DNA of 64,000 nucleotides from DASSUW01 sp036257565 (lineage in GTDB: Bacteria; Actinomycetota; Thermoleophilia; Solirubrobacterales; Solirubrobacteraceae), in contig DATAFH010000056.1 of assembly GCA_036257565.1 (NCBI GenBank), forward strand, positions 1 to 64,000, given 5' to 3'. The notes under the pieces are model-generated. The model worked only from the letters and a program-made list of their open reading frames with translations. It was not told the origin of the DNA and did not search any database. A program made the translations under genes and the position numbers. Below, in pieces: positions 31,956 to 42,600 of this stretch (the first letter of the stretch is position 1; each line of letters starts with the position of its first letter).

Positions 31956-33319
31956 CGGACGCCGGTGGTCTCCTCGACGCGCGAGCGGTCGAAGCGGCGC
32001 TCGCGGACCAGCTCCTGCTCCTCTTCCTCGTCCTCCTCGACGTCCTTGTGCAGCGTCTCGGAGGCGAACAGGGTGGCGACGACCGAGATCAGGCCCATGG
32101 CGCTCACATAGATCGCCACCAGCGTCGGGCTGCCGTCACCCGCCGCCAGCAGCGCGGTGGCGATCAGCGGAGCGAACCCGCCGGCGAACACCGACGCCAG
32201 CTGGTAGCCCAGCGACGCGCCGCTGTACCGCACCCGGGTCCCGAACAGCTCGGCGAAGAACGCCGCCTGCGGCCCGTACATGAGGTCATGGCCCAGGTTG
32301 ACGCCGACCACGATCGCCAGCCAGATGAGGATCGGCGACTCGGTGTTGAGCAGCCCGAACAAGGGGAACGCCCACAGCGTCGTGACCACCGCGCCCGCCA
32401 GATAGAGCGGCCGCCGCCCCACGCGGTCTGACAGCGCGCCGAAGAGCGGCACCGTGAACAGGCCGATGGCCGCCGCGATGATCACGCCGGTGAGCATCGT
32501 GTTCTTGCTCAGCCCGAGCTCGTCCTCGCCGTAGGCGAGCACGAACACCGTGAGGATGTAGAAGGCGCCGTTCTCGGCGACCCGCATGCCCATCGCCACG
32601 AGCACCTCGCGCGGGTACTTGCGCACGACGTCGACGATCGGCTTCCGCGCCTCGGTCTTCGTCTCCTTGACGCGCTGGAACGCGGGCGACTCCATGATCC
32701 GCAGCCGGATGAAGAGCCCGACCGCGACGAGCGCGGCGCTGGCCAGGAACGGGACGCGCCAGCCCCAGCTCATGAACGCGGCCTCGCTGGTGACGGCCTG
32801 CACGATCGCGAACGCGCTGGTGGAGAGCAGCAGGCCGGCCGGCACGCCCATCTGGGGCCACGACCCGAAGAACCCGCGGCGCCCCGGCGGCGCGTGCTCG
32901 ACCGACATCAGCACCGCGCCGCCCCACTCGCCGCCGACGCCGATGCCCTGGGCGAAGCGCAGCACCACGAGCAGGATCGGGGCCAGCACGCCGATCGACG
33001 AGTGGGTCGGCAGGCAGCCGATCAGGAACGTCGCCACGCCCATGATGAGCAGCGACATGACGAGCATCGACTTGCGGCCGATGCGGTCGCCGAAGTGCCC
33101 GAACACGATCCCGCCCAGCGGGCGCGCCGCGAAGCCCACGGCGTAGGTGCTGAACGCGAGCAGCGTGCCCACGAGCGGCTCGGCGTCTGGGAAGAACAGC
33201 TGGTCGAACACCAGCGCCGCAGCCGTGCCGTACAGGAAGAAGTCGTACCACTCGATCGTGGTCCCGATGAAGCTGGCCATCGCGACCTTGCGCACCGATT
33301 GTGTCCGCCCTGCGTCCAT
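31952..33319 (-). CDS. MHS-type MFS metabolite:proton symporter
   Basis: A 455-residue, 12-helix transporter. Signatures are ASFIGTTIEWYDFFLYGTAA in helix 1, GGIVFGHFGDRIGRKSMLVM between helices 2 and 3, and RFAQGIGVGGEWGGAVLMSV in helix 4, which mark the metabolite:H+ symporter family (ProP, ShiA, KgtP). An organic acid or osmolyte is the likely cargo; with the downstream transhydrogenase, a hydroxy or oxo acid is plausible. GGGAGGT precedes ATG 33319. The C terminus is acidic (DVEEDEEEEQEL) and probably cytosolic. Confidence 0.87.
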   Translation of the reverse strand: MDAGRTQSVRKVAMASFIGTTIEWYDFFLYGTAAALVFDQLFFPDAEPLVGTLLAFSTYAVGFAARPLGGIVFGHFGDRIGRKSMLVMSLLIMGVATFLIGCLPTHSSIGVLAPILLVVLRFAQGIGVGGEWGGAVLMSVEHAPPGRRGFFGSWPQMGVPAGLLLSTSAFAIVQAVTSEAAFMSWGWRVPFLASAALVAVGLFIRLRIMESPAFQRVKETKTEARKPIVDVVRKYPREVLVAMGMRVAENGAFYILTVFVLAYGEDELGLSKNTMLTGVIIAAAIGLFTVPLFGALSDRVGRRPLYLAGAVVTTLWAFPLFGLLNTESPILIWLAIVVGVNLGHDLMYGPQAAFFAELFGTRVRYSGASLGYQLASVFAGGFAPLIATALLAAGDGSPTLVAIYVSAMGLISVVATLFASETLHKDVEEDEEEEQELVRERRFDRSRVEETTGVR

Positions 33320-33328
33320 CGACCCGCA

Positions 33329-33355
33329 CCTCCCTCGGTTTCCGAGCCCGAGGGA
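33329..33355 (-). terminator. hairpin between the VWA operon and the MFS gene
   Basis: CTCCCTCGG (33329-33337) pairs with CCGAGGGAG (33347-33355) around a 9-nt loop. It lies just after the last VWA gene of the minus-strand operon and includes the MFS ribosome binding site in one arm, so it may both end the upstream transcript and limit MFS translation. Confidence 0.5.
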
Positions 33356-33366
33356 GCGCGTACCCG

Positions 33367-34341
33367 TCAGAGCGGGCGGCCGAACCAGACGAGCGACAGC
33401 GCCCCGCCCGCCAGCAGGAGCATCACGGCGCCCCCGGCGAAGGCCGCGGTCACCTCGCGCTCCTCCTGCTTGGACGACAGGCGGGTGCCGAGGTTCGAGT
33501 AGATCGACTCGAGTCGCGCGGCGTCCGGCGCCGCAAAGTAGCGGCCGCCGGTTGTGCGCGCGATCTCCCGCAGCGTCTCGGTGTCCGGCGGCACCTGGAT
33601 GCGCTGGGTGAAGCCGAACTGGTCGCGCACCTCGACCTCGCCCGTGGGCGTCCCCAGTGCGATCGTGAAGACCGGGATCCGAAGCTGCGCGGCCTGCCGG
33701 GCCACGTCGACCGGCGAGATGCTGCTCTGCGTGTCCTTGCCGTCGGAGAGCAGGACGAGCACCGACGGGAGCCGTCGCGTGCCGGTGCCGCGCTCGTCGG
33801 GCACGGGCTGGCGCGCGAGCTCGAGCGCGCGCTGGAGCCCCGTCGCCATCGCGGTCCCGCCCTCGGCGCGCAGCCGGTCGAGCGCCCCGCGCACGGGCGA
33901 GCGATCGGTGGTCGGCGGTGCCTGGACCTCGGCCGCGTCGGCGAACGTGACCAGCCCGAGCCGGAACGTCTCCGGCAGCTCGTCGGTGAGCCGCCGCGCG
34001 GCGCGCACGGCCGCGCTCAGGCGGTCCGGCTCCACGTCAGTGGCGTTCATCGAGCCCGAGATGTCGGTCACCATCATCACCGTTGCGGCCCGCTGCGGGG
34101 CGGCCACGGTCCGCTGCGGCCTCGCCAGCGCCACGATCAGCACGGTCAGCGCCGCGAGCACGAGCAGCGGCGGCACGTGGCGGCGGAAGCCCGGCCGCGC
34201 GGTCACGAGGTTCGGGAGCAGCGCCGGGTTGGCGAACGTCGCCGCCTCGCGCCGCCGGCGCCGCTGCATCGACACGTAGATCATCGCGGCCAGCGGGACG
34301 AGCACCAGGCCCGCGAGCATCAGGGGCTCCCGGAATGTCAT
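33367..34341 (-). CDS. VWA-domain membrane protein (BatA-like), second copy
   Basis: A 324-residue protein with an N-terminal helix (LMLAGLVLVPLAAMIYVSMQ), a second helix LLVLAALTVLIVALARP, a von Willebrand A domain with MIDAS residues MMVTDISGSMNATD, TFAD and LVLLSDGKDTQSS, and a C-terminal helix. It is a paralogue of the product at 35306-36271. BatA-like proteins work with MoxR ATPases and DUF58 proteins in envelope or metalloprotein assembly. ATG 34341 overlaps the DUF58 stop, so it is the last gene of the MoxR operon. Confidence 0.88.
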   Translation of the reverse strand: MTFREPLMLAGLVLVPLAAMIYVSMQRRRRREAATFANPALLPNLVTARPGFRRHVPPLLVLAALTVLIVALARPQRTVAAPQRAATVMMVTDISGSMNATDVEPDRLSAAVRAARRLTDELPETFRLGLVTFADAAEVQAPPTTDRSPVRGALDRLRAEGGTAMATGLQRALELARQPVPDERGTGTRRLPSVLVLLSDGKDTQSSISPVDVARQAAQLRIPVFTIALGTPTGEVEVRDQFGFTQRIQVPPDTETLREIARTTGGRYFAAPDAARLESIYSNLGTRLSSKQEEREVTAAFAGGAVMLLLAGGALSLVWFGRPL

Positions 34342-35309
34342 GCGACGACCTCCGGCCCCGGCCGCCGCAACGGCGCGGCACGCATGGCGATCCGCCCACG
34401 ACGCAAGTGGCCCGCGAGGTCGCGCAGCCAGTCGCCGGCCGTGGAGAGCACGAGATGGTCGGCGCCGGCACGGCGCAGCGCGGCAGCGACCTCCTCACGC
34501 TCCTCCATCGCGGCGCGCGCGAAGCGCTTCCGCACGCCCCGGCGGCTCGTGTTGACCTGCAGCTGGCGGCCGGTCTCGGGGTCGACGAGCCAGAGGTCGC
34601 CCATCGGGGTCAGCTCGAGCTCGCGCGGGTCGCGGATCTCCACGGCGAGCACGCCGTGCCGGCCGCGCAGTGCGCGCAGCGGCCCCTCCCAGTCGCGCTC
34701 GCCGCGGAAGTCGGAGATGACGGCGATGAGGCCCCGGGCGCGCGCGACGGCCGCCACCGCCTGCACCGCCCCGCCCAGCGACGTCGCGCCCTGCCCGTCC
34801 TCCGCCGGGCCCTGGCGCAGCTCGGCCAGCAGCTGGAGGAGCCCGAGGCGCCCCTGGCGAGGCCGCAGGACGCGCGGGGCGCCGGCCCCGAAGGCGGCGA
34901 CGCCGAGCCGGTTGCCGCGCCGGGTGGCCACGTGGCCGAGCGCCAGCGCGACGCCCTCAGCAACGTCGGCCTTTCGCCGCTCGGCGGTGCCGAACGTCAT
35001 CGAGGCCGACGCATCCAGGACGATCCAGGCGGTCAGCGCCCGCTCGCCGACGTGCACGCGCACGTGCGGCTCCTGCATGCGGGCGGTCACGTTCCAGTCG
35101 ATGTGGCGCACGTCGTCGCCCGGCAGGTACGGCCGGATGGTGGCCAGCTCGGTCCCGGCACCGACCTGCGGTGTCAGGTGCTCGCCCGGGATCATGCTCT
35201 CGACGCGGCGTAGCACGGCGAGGTCGAGCGAGCGCAGGACCGCCGGCGGGACTGGGCCGGGGCCGGGACGATCCGGCGTGCGCTCGACGGCGGCGGGCGG
35301 GAGCCTCAC
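34338..35309 (-). CDS. DUF58-domain protein
   Basis: A 323-residue soluble protein. The DUF58 core motif is IRPYLPGDDVRHIDWNVTAR, followed by a VWA-like fold with WIVLDASASMTFG and LIAVISDFRGERDWE. DUF58 proteins are regular partners of MoxR AAA+ ATPases. The N terminus is proline rich. GTG 35309 overlaps the upstream VWA stop and the stop overlaps the downstream VWA start, so the three are translationally coupled. Confidence 0.9.
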   Translation of the reverse strand: MRLPPAAVERTPDRPGPGPVPPAVLRSLDLAVLRRVESMIPGEHLTPQVGAGTELATIRPYLPGDDVRHIDWNVTARMQEPHVRVHVGERALTAWIVLDASASMTFGTAERRKADVAEGVALALGHVATRRGNRLGVAAFGAGAPRVLRPRQGRLGLLQLLAELRQGPAEDGQGATSLGGAVQAVAAVARARGLIAVISDFRGERDWEGPLRALRGRHGVLAVEIRDPRELELTPMGDLWLVDPETGRQLQVNTSRRGVRKRFARAAMEEREEVAAALRRAGADHLVLSTAGDWLRDLAGHLRRGRIAMRAAPLRRPGPEVVA

Positions 35310-36267
35310 GGCAACCGCCCTCCGCGCGCCATCGCGGCCACCATGCCGACGAGCAGCAGTGCCAGGCCGCCGCCCGCGAACGCGGCGGTGACCTCCTGCC
35401 TCTCCTGGCGGGTGGAGAGCCGCGTGCCGATCGCCTTGAAGACCTCGGTCAGCCGCTGCGAGTCGGTCGCCGCGTAGTAGCGCCCGCGCGTCTCACGCGC
35501 GATCTCCTGCAGCGTCGCCGTGTCGGGCGGGACCGGGACGCGCCGCGTCGTGCCGTCCGGGTTCTTCGGCTCGAGGTAGCCGCGGGCCGTCCCCAGCGCC
35601 ACCGCGTAGACCGGGATCCGGAGGCGCTTCGCGCGCTCGGCGACGGTGATCGGGTCCGAGCCGGCCGTGCTGGCGCCGTCCGAGAGCAGCACGATCGCGC
35701 CCGGGAGGCGGCGCGGCGGCCCCGTGCCGTCGCTCACCCGCGTGCGCACGGCCTCGAGGCCGAGCGCCAGCCCGTCGCCCATCGCCGACTTGCCGGAGAA
35801 CCGCAGGCTCTGCAGGCCCGCGCGCACACGCTCCTTGTCGGTCGTCGGCTCGACGTACTGCGACGCGCGGGTGCCGAAGCCCACCAGGCCGAGCCGGAAG
35901 CCGCGCGGCAGCTCGTCCACGAGATCGCGGCCCGCGGCCTGGGCGGCGGCCAGGCGGCTCGGCTTGACGTCGGTCGCGAACATGGAGCCCGAGAGGTCGG
36001 TGACCATCACCACCGTCGCCTCCTCCTGCTCGGCCGCCACCGTGCGCTCGGGCCGCCCCAAGGCGACCAGCAGCGCCGCCAAGGCGAGCACAGCCAGGAG
36101 CGCCGGCAGGTGGCGGGCCCAGCCGGCCCGCGCCGCCACGCTCGCCAGCACGTCGACGTTCGTGTAGCGGACCGCGAAGCGCCGTCGGCGGCGCTGGGCC
36201 ACGACGTACGCGAGCACCGCGAGCGGGACCAGCGCCAGCCCCAGCAGCAGGACGGGCTCCCGGAAGC

Positions 36268-36271
<4 letters not shown>
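35306..36271 (-). CDS. VWA-domain membrane protein (BatA-like), first copy
   Basis: A 321-residue protein with the same layout as the second copy: MSFREPVLLLGLALVPLAVL helix, second helix LLAVLALAALLVALGRP, MIDAS VMVTDLSGSMFATD, IVLLSDGASTAGSD and a C-terminal helix LLLVGMVAAMA. The two copies share the FREP start, the MIDAS region and the TAAFAGG ending, showing a duplication on both sides of the DUF58 gene. GTG 36271 overlaps the MoxR stop. Confidence 0.88.
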
Positions 36272-37296
<1,025 letters not shown>

Positions 37297-37311
37297 GCCA
37301 TCGTCTCCGTT

Positions 37312-38397
37312 CTAGGGGTTGGTCGCTTGGTCGGGCTGGGTGCCCAGCTTTACGGTGAGAGTACGCCGATCGCCGCCACGCTCGACCACGATCTGCACCT
37401 CGTCGCCGGGTCGCCGGGCGTTCACGGCCGACGAGATGTCGTCCGCCTCGCGGACCGGCTGGCCGGCGATCTCGACGATCACGTCGCCCTGCCGCACGCC
37501 GGCGCGGGCCGCGGGCCCGCCGCCGGTGACGGCGAAGACGGTCACCCCGTCGCCCGTGCCCGCCCGGCTGCGGACCCCGAGGAACGCGCGCGGCACGTCC
37601 CGGCCCTCCTCGAGCGCCGGCAGCGAGCGCTTGATCTCGTCGACCGGCACGGCAAAGCCGACGCCGGTGTTGCCGTTGCCGCCACCGGTGCGGATCTGGG
37701 AGTTGACGCCGATCACGCGGCGGTCGCCGTCGAGCAGCGGGCCGCCCGAATTGCCGGGGTTGATCGCCGCGTCGGTCTGGATCGCGTTCGAGATCGAGAA
37801 GCCGTTGGGCGCCGTGATCGTCCGGCCGAGCGCCGAGATGATGCCGCTCGTGACCGAGCCCTCGAGCCCGAACGGGCTGCCGATGGCGATCGCCGGGTCA
37901 CCGGGGCGCAGGTCCTCGGAGGCGCCGAGCTCGAGTGCCCGCAGGTTGCCGTCGACGTCGTCCGGGTTCACCTTGAGCAGCGCGAGGTCCGCGGACGGGT
38001 CGGCGCCGAGCAGCCGCGCGTCGATCGGGGGGCCGTCCTCGCCGAAGCGCACGACGAACTGGTCGGCGCCGTCGACGACGTGCTCGTTGGTGATGATGCG
38101 CCCCTCGCGGTCGATCACGAAGCCTGAGCCGGAGGCCGCCTGGCCCCCGCCCGGGAACGGCAGCTCGCCGCGCCCGGAGTTGGCCTGTACGAAGACCACA
38201 CCCGGCGACACGCGCTCGTAGATGCCGGCGACGCTGGCCGGCGCGCGGCGCGGGGCGGCTGGGCTCGCCGCGGCTGGCGGGGTGGACGTGGCGGCGGTCT
38301 GCGAGGAGCCGTCGTCGAAGGCGCCCGCGATCGCGAGCACCCCCACGACGGCCCCCACGGCGACCGCGCCGGCGATGAAGAAGAGCAGCCGGCTCAT
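37312..38397 (-). CDS. HtrA/DegP-like membrane-anchored serine protease with PDZ domain
   Basis: A 361-residue trypsin-like protease. An N-terminal helix (LLFFIAGAVAVGAVVGVLAI) anchors it, followed by a low-complexity Pro/Ala linker. The catalytic triad is visible: His in IITNEHVVDGADQ, Asp in DPSADLALLKVNPD and Ser in INPGNSGGPLLDG. Residues about 265-350 form a PDZ domain (FLGVRSRAGTGDGVTVFAV, GVRQGDVIVEIAGQPV). It is an extracytoplasmic quality-control protease. Its gene is 15 nt from moxR on the same strand, so it may be co-expressed with that operon. Confidence 0.92.
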   Translation of the reverse strand: MSRLLFFIAGAVAVGAVVGVLAIAGAFDDGSSQTAATSTPPAAASPAAPRRAPASVAGIYERVSPGVVFVQANSGRGELPFPGGGQAASGSGFVIDREGRIITNEHVVDGADQFVVRFGEDGPPIDARLLGADPSADLALLKVNPDDVDGNLRALELGASEDLRPGDPAIAIGSPFGLEGSVTSGIISALGRTITAPNGFSISNAIQTDAAINPGNSGGPLLDGDRRVIGVNSQIRTGGGNGNTGVGFAVPVDEIKRSLPALEEGRDVPRAFLGVRSRAGTGDGVTVFAVTGGGPAARAGVRQGDVIVEIAGQPVREADDISSAVNARRPGDEVQIVVERGGDRRTLTVKLGTQPDQATNP

Positions 38398-38440
38398 GGC
38401 GCTTATTCCACCGGCGCCCTGTGAGATCTGGATAAAGGGC

Positions 38441-38758
38441 CTAGTCGAAGAGCTCGTCGAGGAAGCTCTTGCGCTTCTTGTGCTTGCGGTGCGAGCGGTA
38501 GTCCTTGTAGATCCGCTCTGCCGTGTGGGTGTCGAAGCCGTAGCCCTTCTCGGGCTTCCGCTTGCCGTGACCGGTCATCTCGCGGACGAAGTCCTCTTCG
38601 TCGTCGTCGACGGCGCCGACGACCCGGCGCTCGTTCTCGAGGATGCGGTCAAGCTCGCCGCGGTCGAGCCAGACGCCTCGGCAATTGCGGCAGGCGTCCA
38701 CGCGCACGCCGCTGCGCTCGAGATCGACCAACTCACCGCCGCACGAGGGGCACGTCAT
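38441..38758 (-). CDS. zf-TFIIB-type zinc-ribbon protein
   Basis: A 105-residue protein. The N-terminal zinc ribbon MTCPSCGGELVDLERSGVRV / DACRNCRGVWLDRGELDRIL carries CPSC and CRNC pairs, the zf-TFIIB (Pfam) pattern. The C-terminal half is charged and lysine rich (YRSHRKHKKRKSFLDELFD), possibly nucleic-acid or partner binding. Function is unknown. It precedes the HtrA gene on the same strand by about 40 nt. Confidence 0.85.
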   Translation of the reverse strand: MTCPSCGGELVDLERSGVRVDACRNCRGVWLDRGELDRILENERRVVGAVDDDEEDFVREMTGHGKRKPEKGYGFDTHTAERIYKDYRSHRKHKKRKSFLDELFD

Positions 38759-38844
38759 CGCCGCGGATCGTACCCGGACGGATTGTTATCGTGCCCAATC
38801 GGCGCCTCGGGAGGGCGCCTATCCACAGGTAGGGGAGGGATCTC

Positions 38845-39638
38845 ATGACCCAGAGACGGGTCTTGCACGTCTTCGCCGCGGCCGCGACCCTGGTGGTGAT
38901 CGGGCTCGTGCCGAGCGTCGCCTTCGCGCATCCTGAGGAGTGCGCGAACACGGGCGGAGCGTTCAGCGGCTCGCCGACTGGTTCGCCAGCTGGACGGCCG
39001 ACAACGAGGGGCGCATGAGTGCCGCCGCGGTGCGCAACCTCGACGATTCGGACGCGCAGCTCGCGCGCGGCGAGTCCGAGGGCACCGACAACCTCACGCT
39101 GACCTCGAGTACGCCGAAGCCGCCGCCCTTCGAAGCGACGGGCGACTTCAACTCAGACCTCGCGTTCGAGAACCGCTACGCCTACGGTGGCAACTACGAC
39201 GGCGTCCAGATCTGGGACGTGCGCGACAACGAGACGCCGCGCCTGGCGTCATCCATTCACTGCCCGGGCTCGCAGAACGACGTCACCGTCAACGACGGCA
39301 TCCTCGTCACCTCGACCGACTCGGTCCGCAACAAGGCCGAGTGCGAGGGCAACGTGTCGGTGCCGACCACGAGCCCCGAGTACGGCCAGCCCACCAACTG
39401 GGAAGGCCTACGGGTCTTCGACGTGTTCGAGATCAGCCACAAGCGGATCAACGGCGCGAAGAAGTTCAACTGCGACACCCTGAACGCTCAGACCCAGGAG
39501 CAGTTCAGTCGTCGCTCGCGGGCCCGGCGTTTCGACGCCGGGCCCCAGCGGGTACCGACGCAGAACCAGGGCGTGGTGGTACGTTTCCGCCCAGCCCAGA
39601 TTGACAACGTTGTCATGCGGAGGAGGCAGCGGGAATGA
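38845..39638 (+). pseudogene. LVIVD-repeat exported protein, frameshifted and truncated
   Basis: ATG 38845, with GGGGAGGG before it, encodes a clear signal peptide (VLHVFAAAATLVVIGLVPSV, AFA cleavage) and HPEECANTGGAFSG, and then stops. From about 38960 a different frame carries WFASWTADNEGRMSAAAVRN, FNSDLAFENRYAYGGNYDGV and QIWDVRDNETPRLASSIHCP, the LVIVD-repeat beta-propeller protein found secreted in actinobacteria. After EGLRVFDV (about 39425) the family pattern is lost, and the frame ends at the GH92 start. Most of the propeller is missing. I infer a frameshift and a 3' deletion, probably when the mannosidase locus was placed next to it. Confidence 0.65.
39601..39615. promoter_or_regulatory. 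LacI-family operator upstream of GH92 gene
   Basis: TGACAACGTTGTCA (39602-39615) is a perfect 14-bp palindrome with a central CG and fits the LacI-family consensus TGNNANCGNTNNCA. It lies 20 bp before the GH92 start codon. The LacI-type regulator at 48777-49799 in the same locus is the natural candidate to bind it. Confidence 0.65.
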
Positions 39639-42600
39639 GGAACCGTCGGCTTGGCAGGCTGCTCTTGGCGATCGCGTGCGGGATGGTCGCGGCGCTCACT
39701 GCAAGCCCGGCGGCGCTCGCCGGTCCGGGCGACTTCTACTCGTCCTTCGAGGACGGTGAGCCGGCCCCCACGTGGGTGGACACCGCCGAGCGGGCATCGG
39801 GCGTCAGCGGTCCCAAGCGCGACGGCCTACCAGGCGACGTCACCGACAAGGTGTTCCGCGTCGAGGCCAGCGGCGAGAACGAAGGGGCGGGCGAGGTCGC
39901 CGAGAACCTCGTCGACGGCTCGGCGCAGACCAAGTGGCTTGTGTTCGAGTCGACCGGCTGGGTCGAGATGGAGCTCTCGGAGCCCGTCGCCGTCGTCCAC
40001 TACGCGCTCACGTCGGCCAACGACGCCGAGGGCCGCGACCCGCGAGACTGGACGCTCTCCGGCTCCAACGACGGCCAGAGCTGGACCGTCCTCGACACGC
40101 AGACCGACCAGGAATTCAGCGAGCGGTTCCAGCAGCGTGAGTTCCGCTTCGCCAACACCACCGCCTACACCCACTACCGGCTCGACATCACCGAGAACCA
40201 CGGCGACGACATCGTGCAGCTGGCGGAGATCGCGCTGTCGAACGGCGACACGTCGCCGCCTCCGCCGTCGGACGTCCAGAGCCGGGTGGGCGACGGCCCG
40301 CGCGGCGGCTACACGGCCAAGTCCGGCGTCGGCTTCACCGGCCTGCACGCGCTCCGCTACGCCGGCACGCACGAGGCCGAGGGCCGGGGCTACTCCTACA
40401 ACAAGATCTTCGACGTCGACGTGCCGGTGGGGCCCACCACCGAGCTCTCGTACCTGATCTATCCCGACTTCGTCGACGAGGACCTCAGCTACCCGAGCAC
40501 GTACACGTCCGTCGACCTCGTGTTCACCGACGGCACGTCGCTCAGCGACCTCAACGCTTCCGACCAGCACGGTGCGACGGTCAGCCCGCGCGGGCAGCAG
40601 GCGTCGAAGACGCTCTACACGAACCAGTGGAACTTCAAGCGCTCGCGCATCGGCGCGGTCGCGGCCGGCAAGACGATCGACCGCATCCTCGTCGCCTACG
40701 ACAACCCCGACGGGCCGACGGAGTTCGGCGGCTGGATCGACGACATCACGATCGAGGCCGACCCGCCGCAGCGCCAGCGCTCGCGGCCCTCCGACTGGGT
40801 CGTGACGAATCGCGGCACCAACTCCACGAGCAGCTTCTCGCGCGGCAACAACATCCCCGCGACCGCGGTCCCGCACGGGTTCAACTTCTGGATCCCGGTG
40901 ACCAACGCCGCGTCGCTGAGCTGGCTCTACGACTACCACCGCGGCAACAACGAGGACAACCTGCCGGAGGTGCAGGCCTTCGCCGCGAGCCACGAGCCGA
41001 GCCCGTGGATGGGTGAGCGCCAGACGTTCCAGGTCATGCCGTCCGGGGCCGAGGGCGCGCCGCCGACCGGCCGCAGCGACCGCGCGCTCGCGTTCCGCCA
41101 CTCGAACGAGGTGACCTCGCCGCACCACTACGCGGTCAAGTTCGAGAACGGCATCGAGACCGAGATCGCGCCGACCGACCACGCGGCGATGTTCCGCTTC
41201 ACGTTCCCGGCCGGCCACGCGAACCTGGTCTTCGACAACGTCAACGACGACGCGTCGCTGACCATCGACCAGGCGAGCGATGTGGTCACCGGCTACTCCG
41301 ACGTCCGCAGCGGGCTCTCGAACGGCGCCACGCGGATGTTCTTCTACGCGACCTTCGACCGTCCGATGACGGCGAGCTCGGCGAGCGGGAGGACCGGCTA
41401 CGCGAAGTTCGACGCCGGCGCCGGCAACACGGTCACGATGCGGATCGCCTCCTCGCTGATCAGCCTCGACCAGGCGCGCGAGAACCTGGCGCTCGAGATC
41501 GCGCCGGCCGACACGTTCGCCGACATCCGGCGGCGCGCTCAGGCGCAGTGGGACGACAAGCTCGGCGTGATCGAGGTCGAGGGCGCCACCGAGGACCAGC
41601 TCACGACGCTCTACTCGAACCTCTACCGGCTGTTCCTGTATCCCAACTCGGCGTTCGAGAACACCGGCACGGCGCAGAGCCCGGTCTACCGGCACGCCGT
41701 GCAGTCGTCGACCAGCACGCCGGCCAGCACCCCGACGCGAACAGGCGCGCCGGTCGTGGACGGCAAGGTCTACGTCAACAACGGGTTCTGGGACACGTAC
41801 CGGACCGCGTGGTCGGCCTACTCGCTGTTCGCGCCGCGGAGCGCCGGCGAGCTCGTCGACGGCTTCGTCCAGCAGTACCGCGACGGCGGCTGGGTGTCCC
41901 GCTGGTCGTCGCCGGGCTACGCGAACCTGATGACCGGCACGAGCTCGGACGTCTCGTTTGCGGATGCGTTCGTGAAGGGGATCCACGGCATCGACGCCCG
42001 CGACACCTACGACGCCGCGGTCAAGAACGCGACCGTGGCGCCGCCCGGATCGGACCCGAACGACACGAGCGTCGGCCGCAAGGGGCTGATCGAGTCGATC
42101 TTCCGCGGCTACACGACCACCGACGTGTCTGAGGGCGTCTCGTGGGCGCTCGAGGGCTACGTCAACGACTTCGGCATCGCCAACATGGCGAAGGCGATGG
42201 CCGACCGGCGCGGCGCCTCAACGGCCGAGCGCCAGCGGCTGGAGGAGGAGCACGAGTACTTCATCAACCGCGCCCGCAATTACGTGAACATGTTCGACCC
42301 GCGGGTCGAGTTCTTCCAGGGCCGCCGGCCCGACGGGCGCTTCAAGTCGCCGCCCAGCGAGTACAACCCGCTCGTCTGGGGCCACGACCACGACTACACG
42401 GAGACCAACGGCTGGAACTTCGCGTTCCACGTCCCGCACGACGGCCAGGGCCTTGCGAACCTGTACGGCGGCCGTGACGGCCTGGCCGACAAGCTCGACG
42501 AGTTCTTCGCCACGCCGGAGACCGCGAAGTTCCCCGGCTCCTACGGCGGGATCATCCACGAGATGGTCGAGGCGCGCGACGTGCGCATGGGCCAGTGGGG

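Noticed and set aside
38801..38819. GGCGCC inverted repeat between the zf-TFIIB and LVIVD genes
   Set aside because: Only a 6-bp self-complementary stem between divergent genes; too weak to call a terminator or operator.
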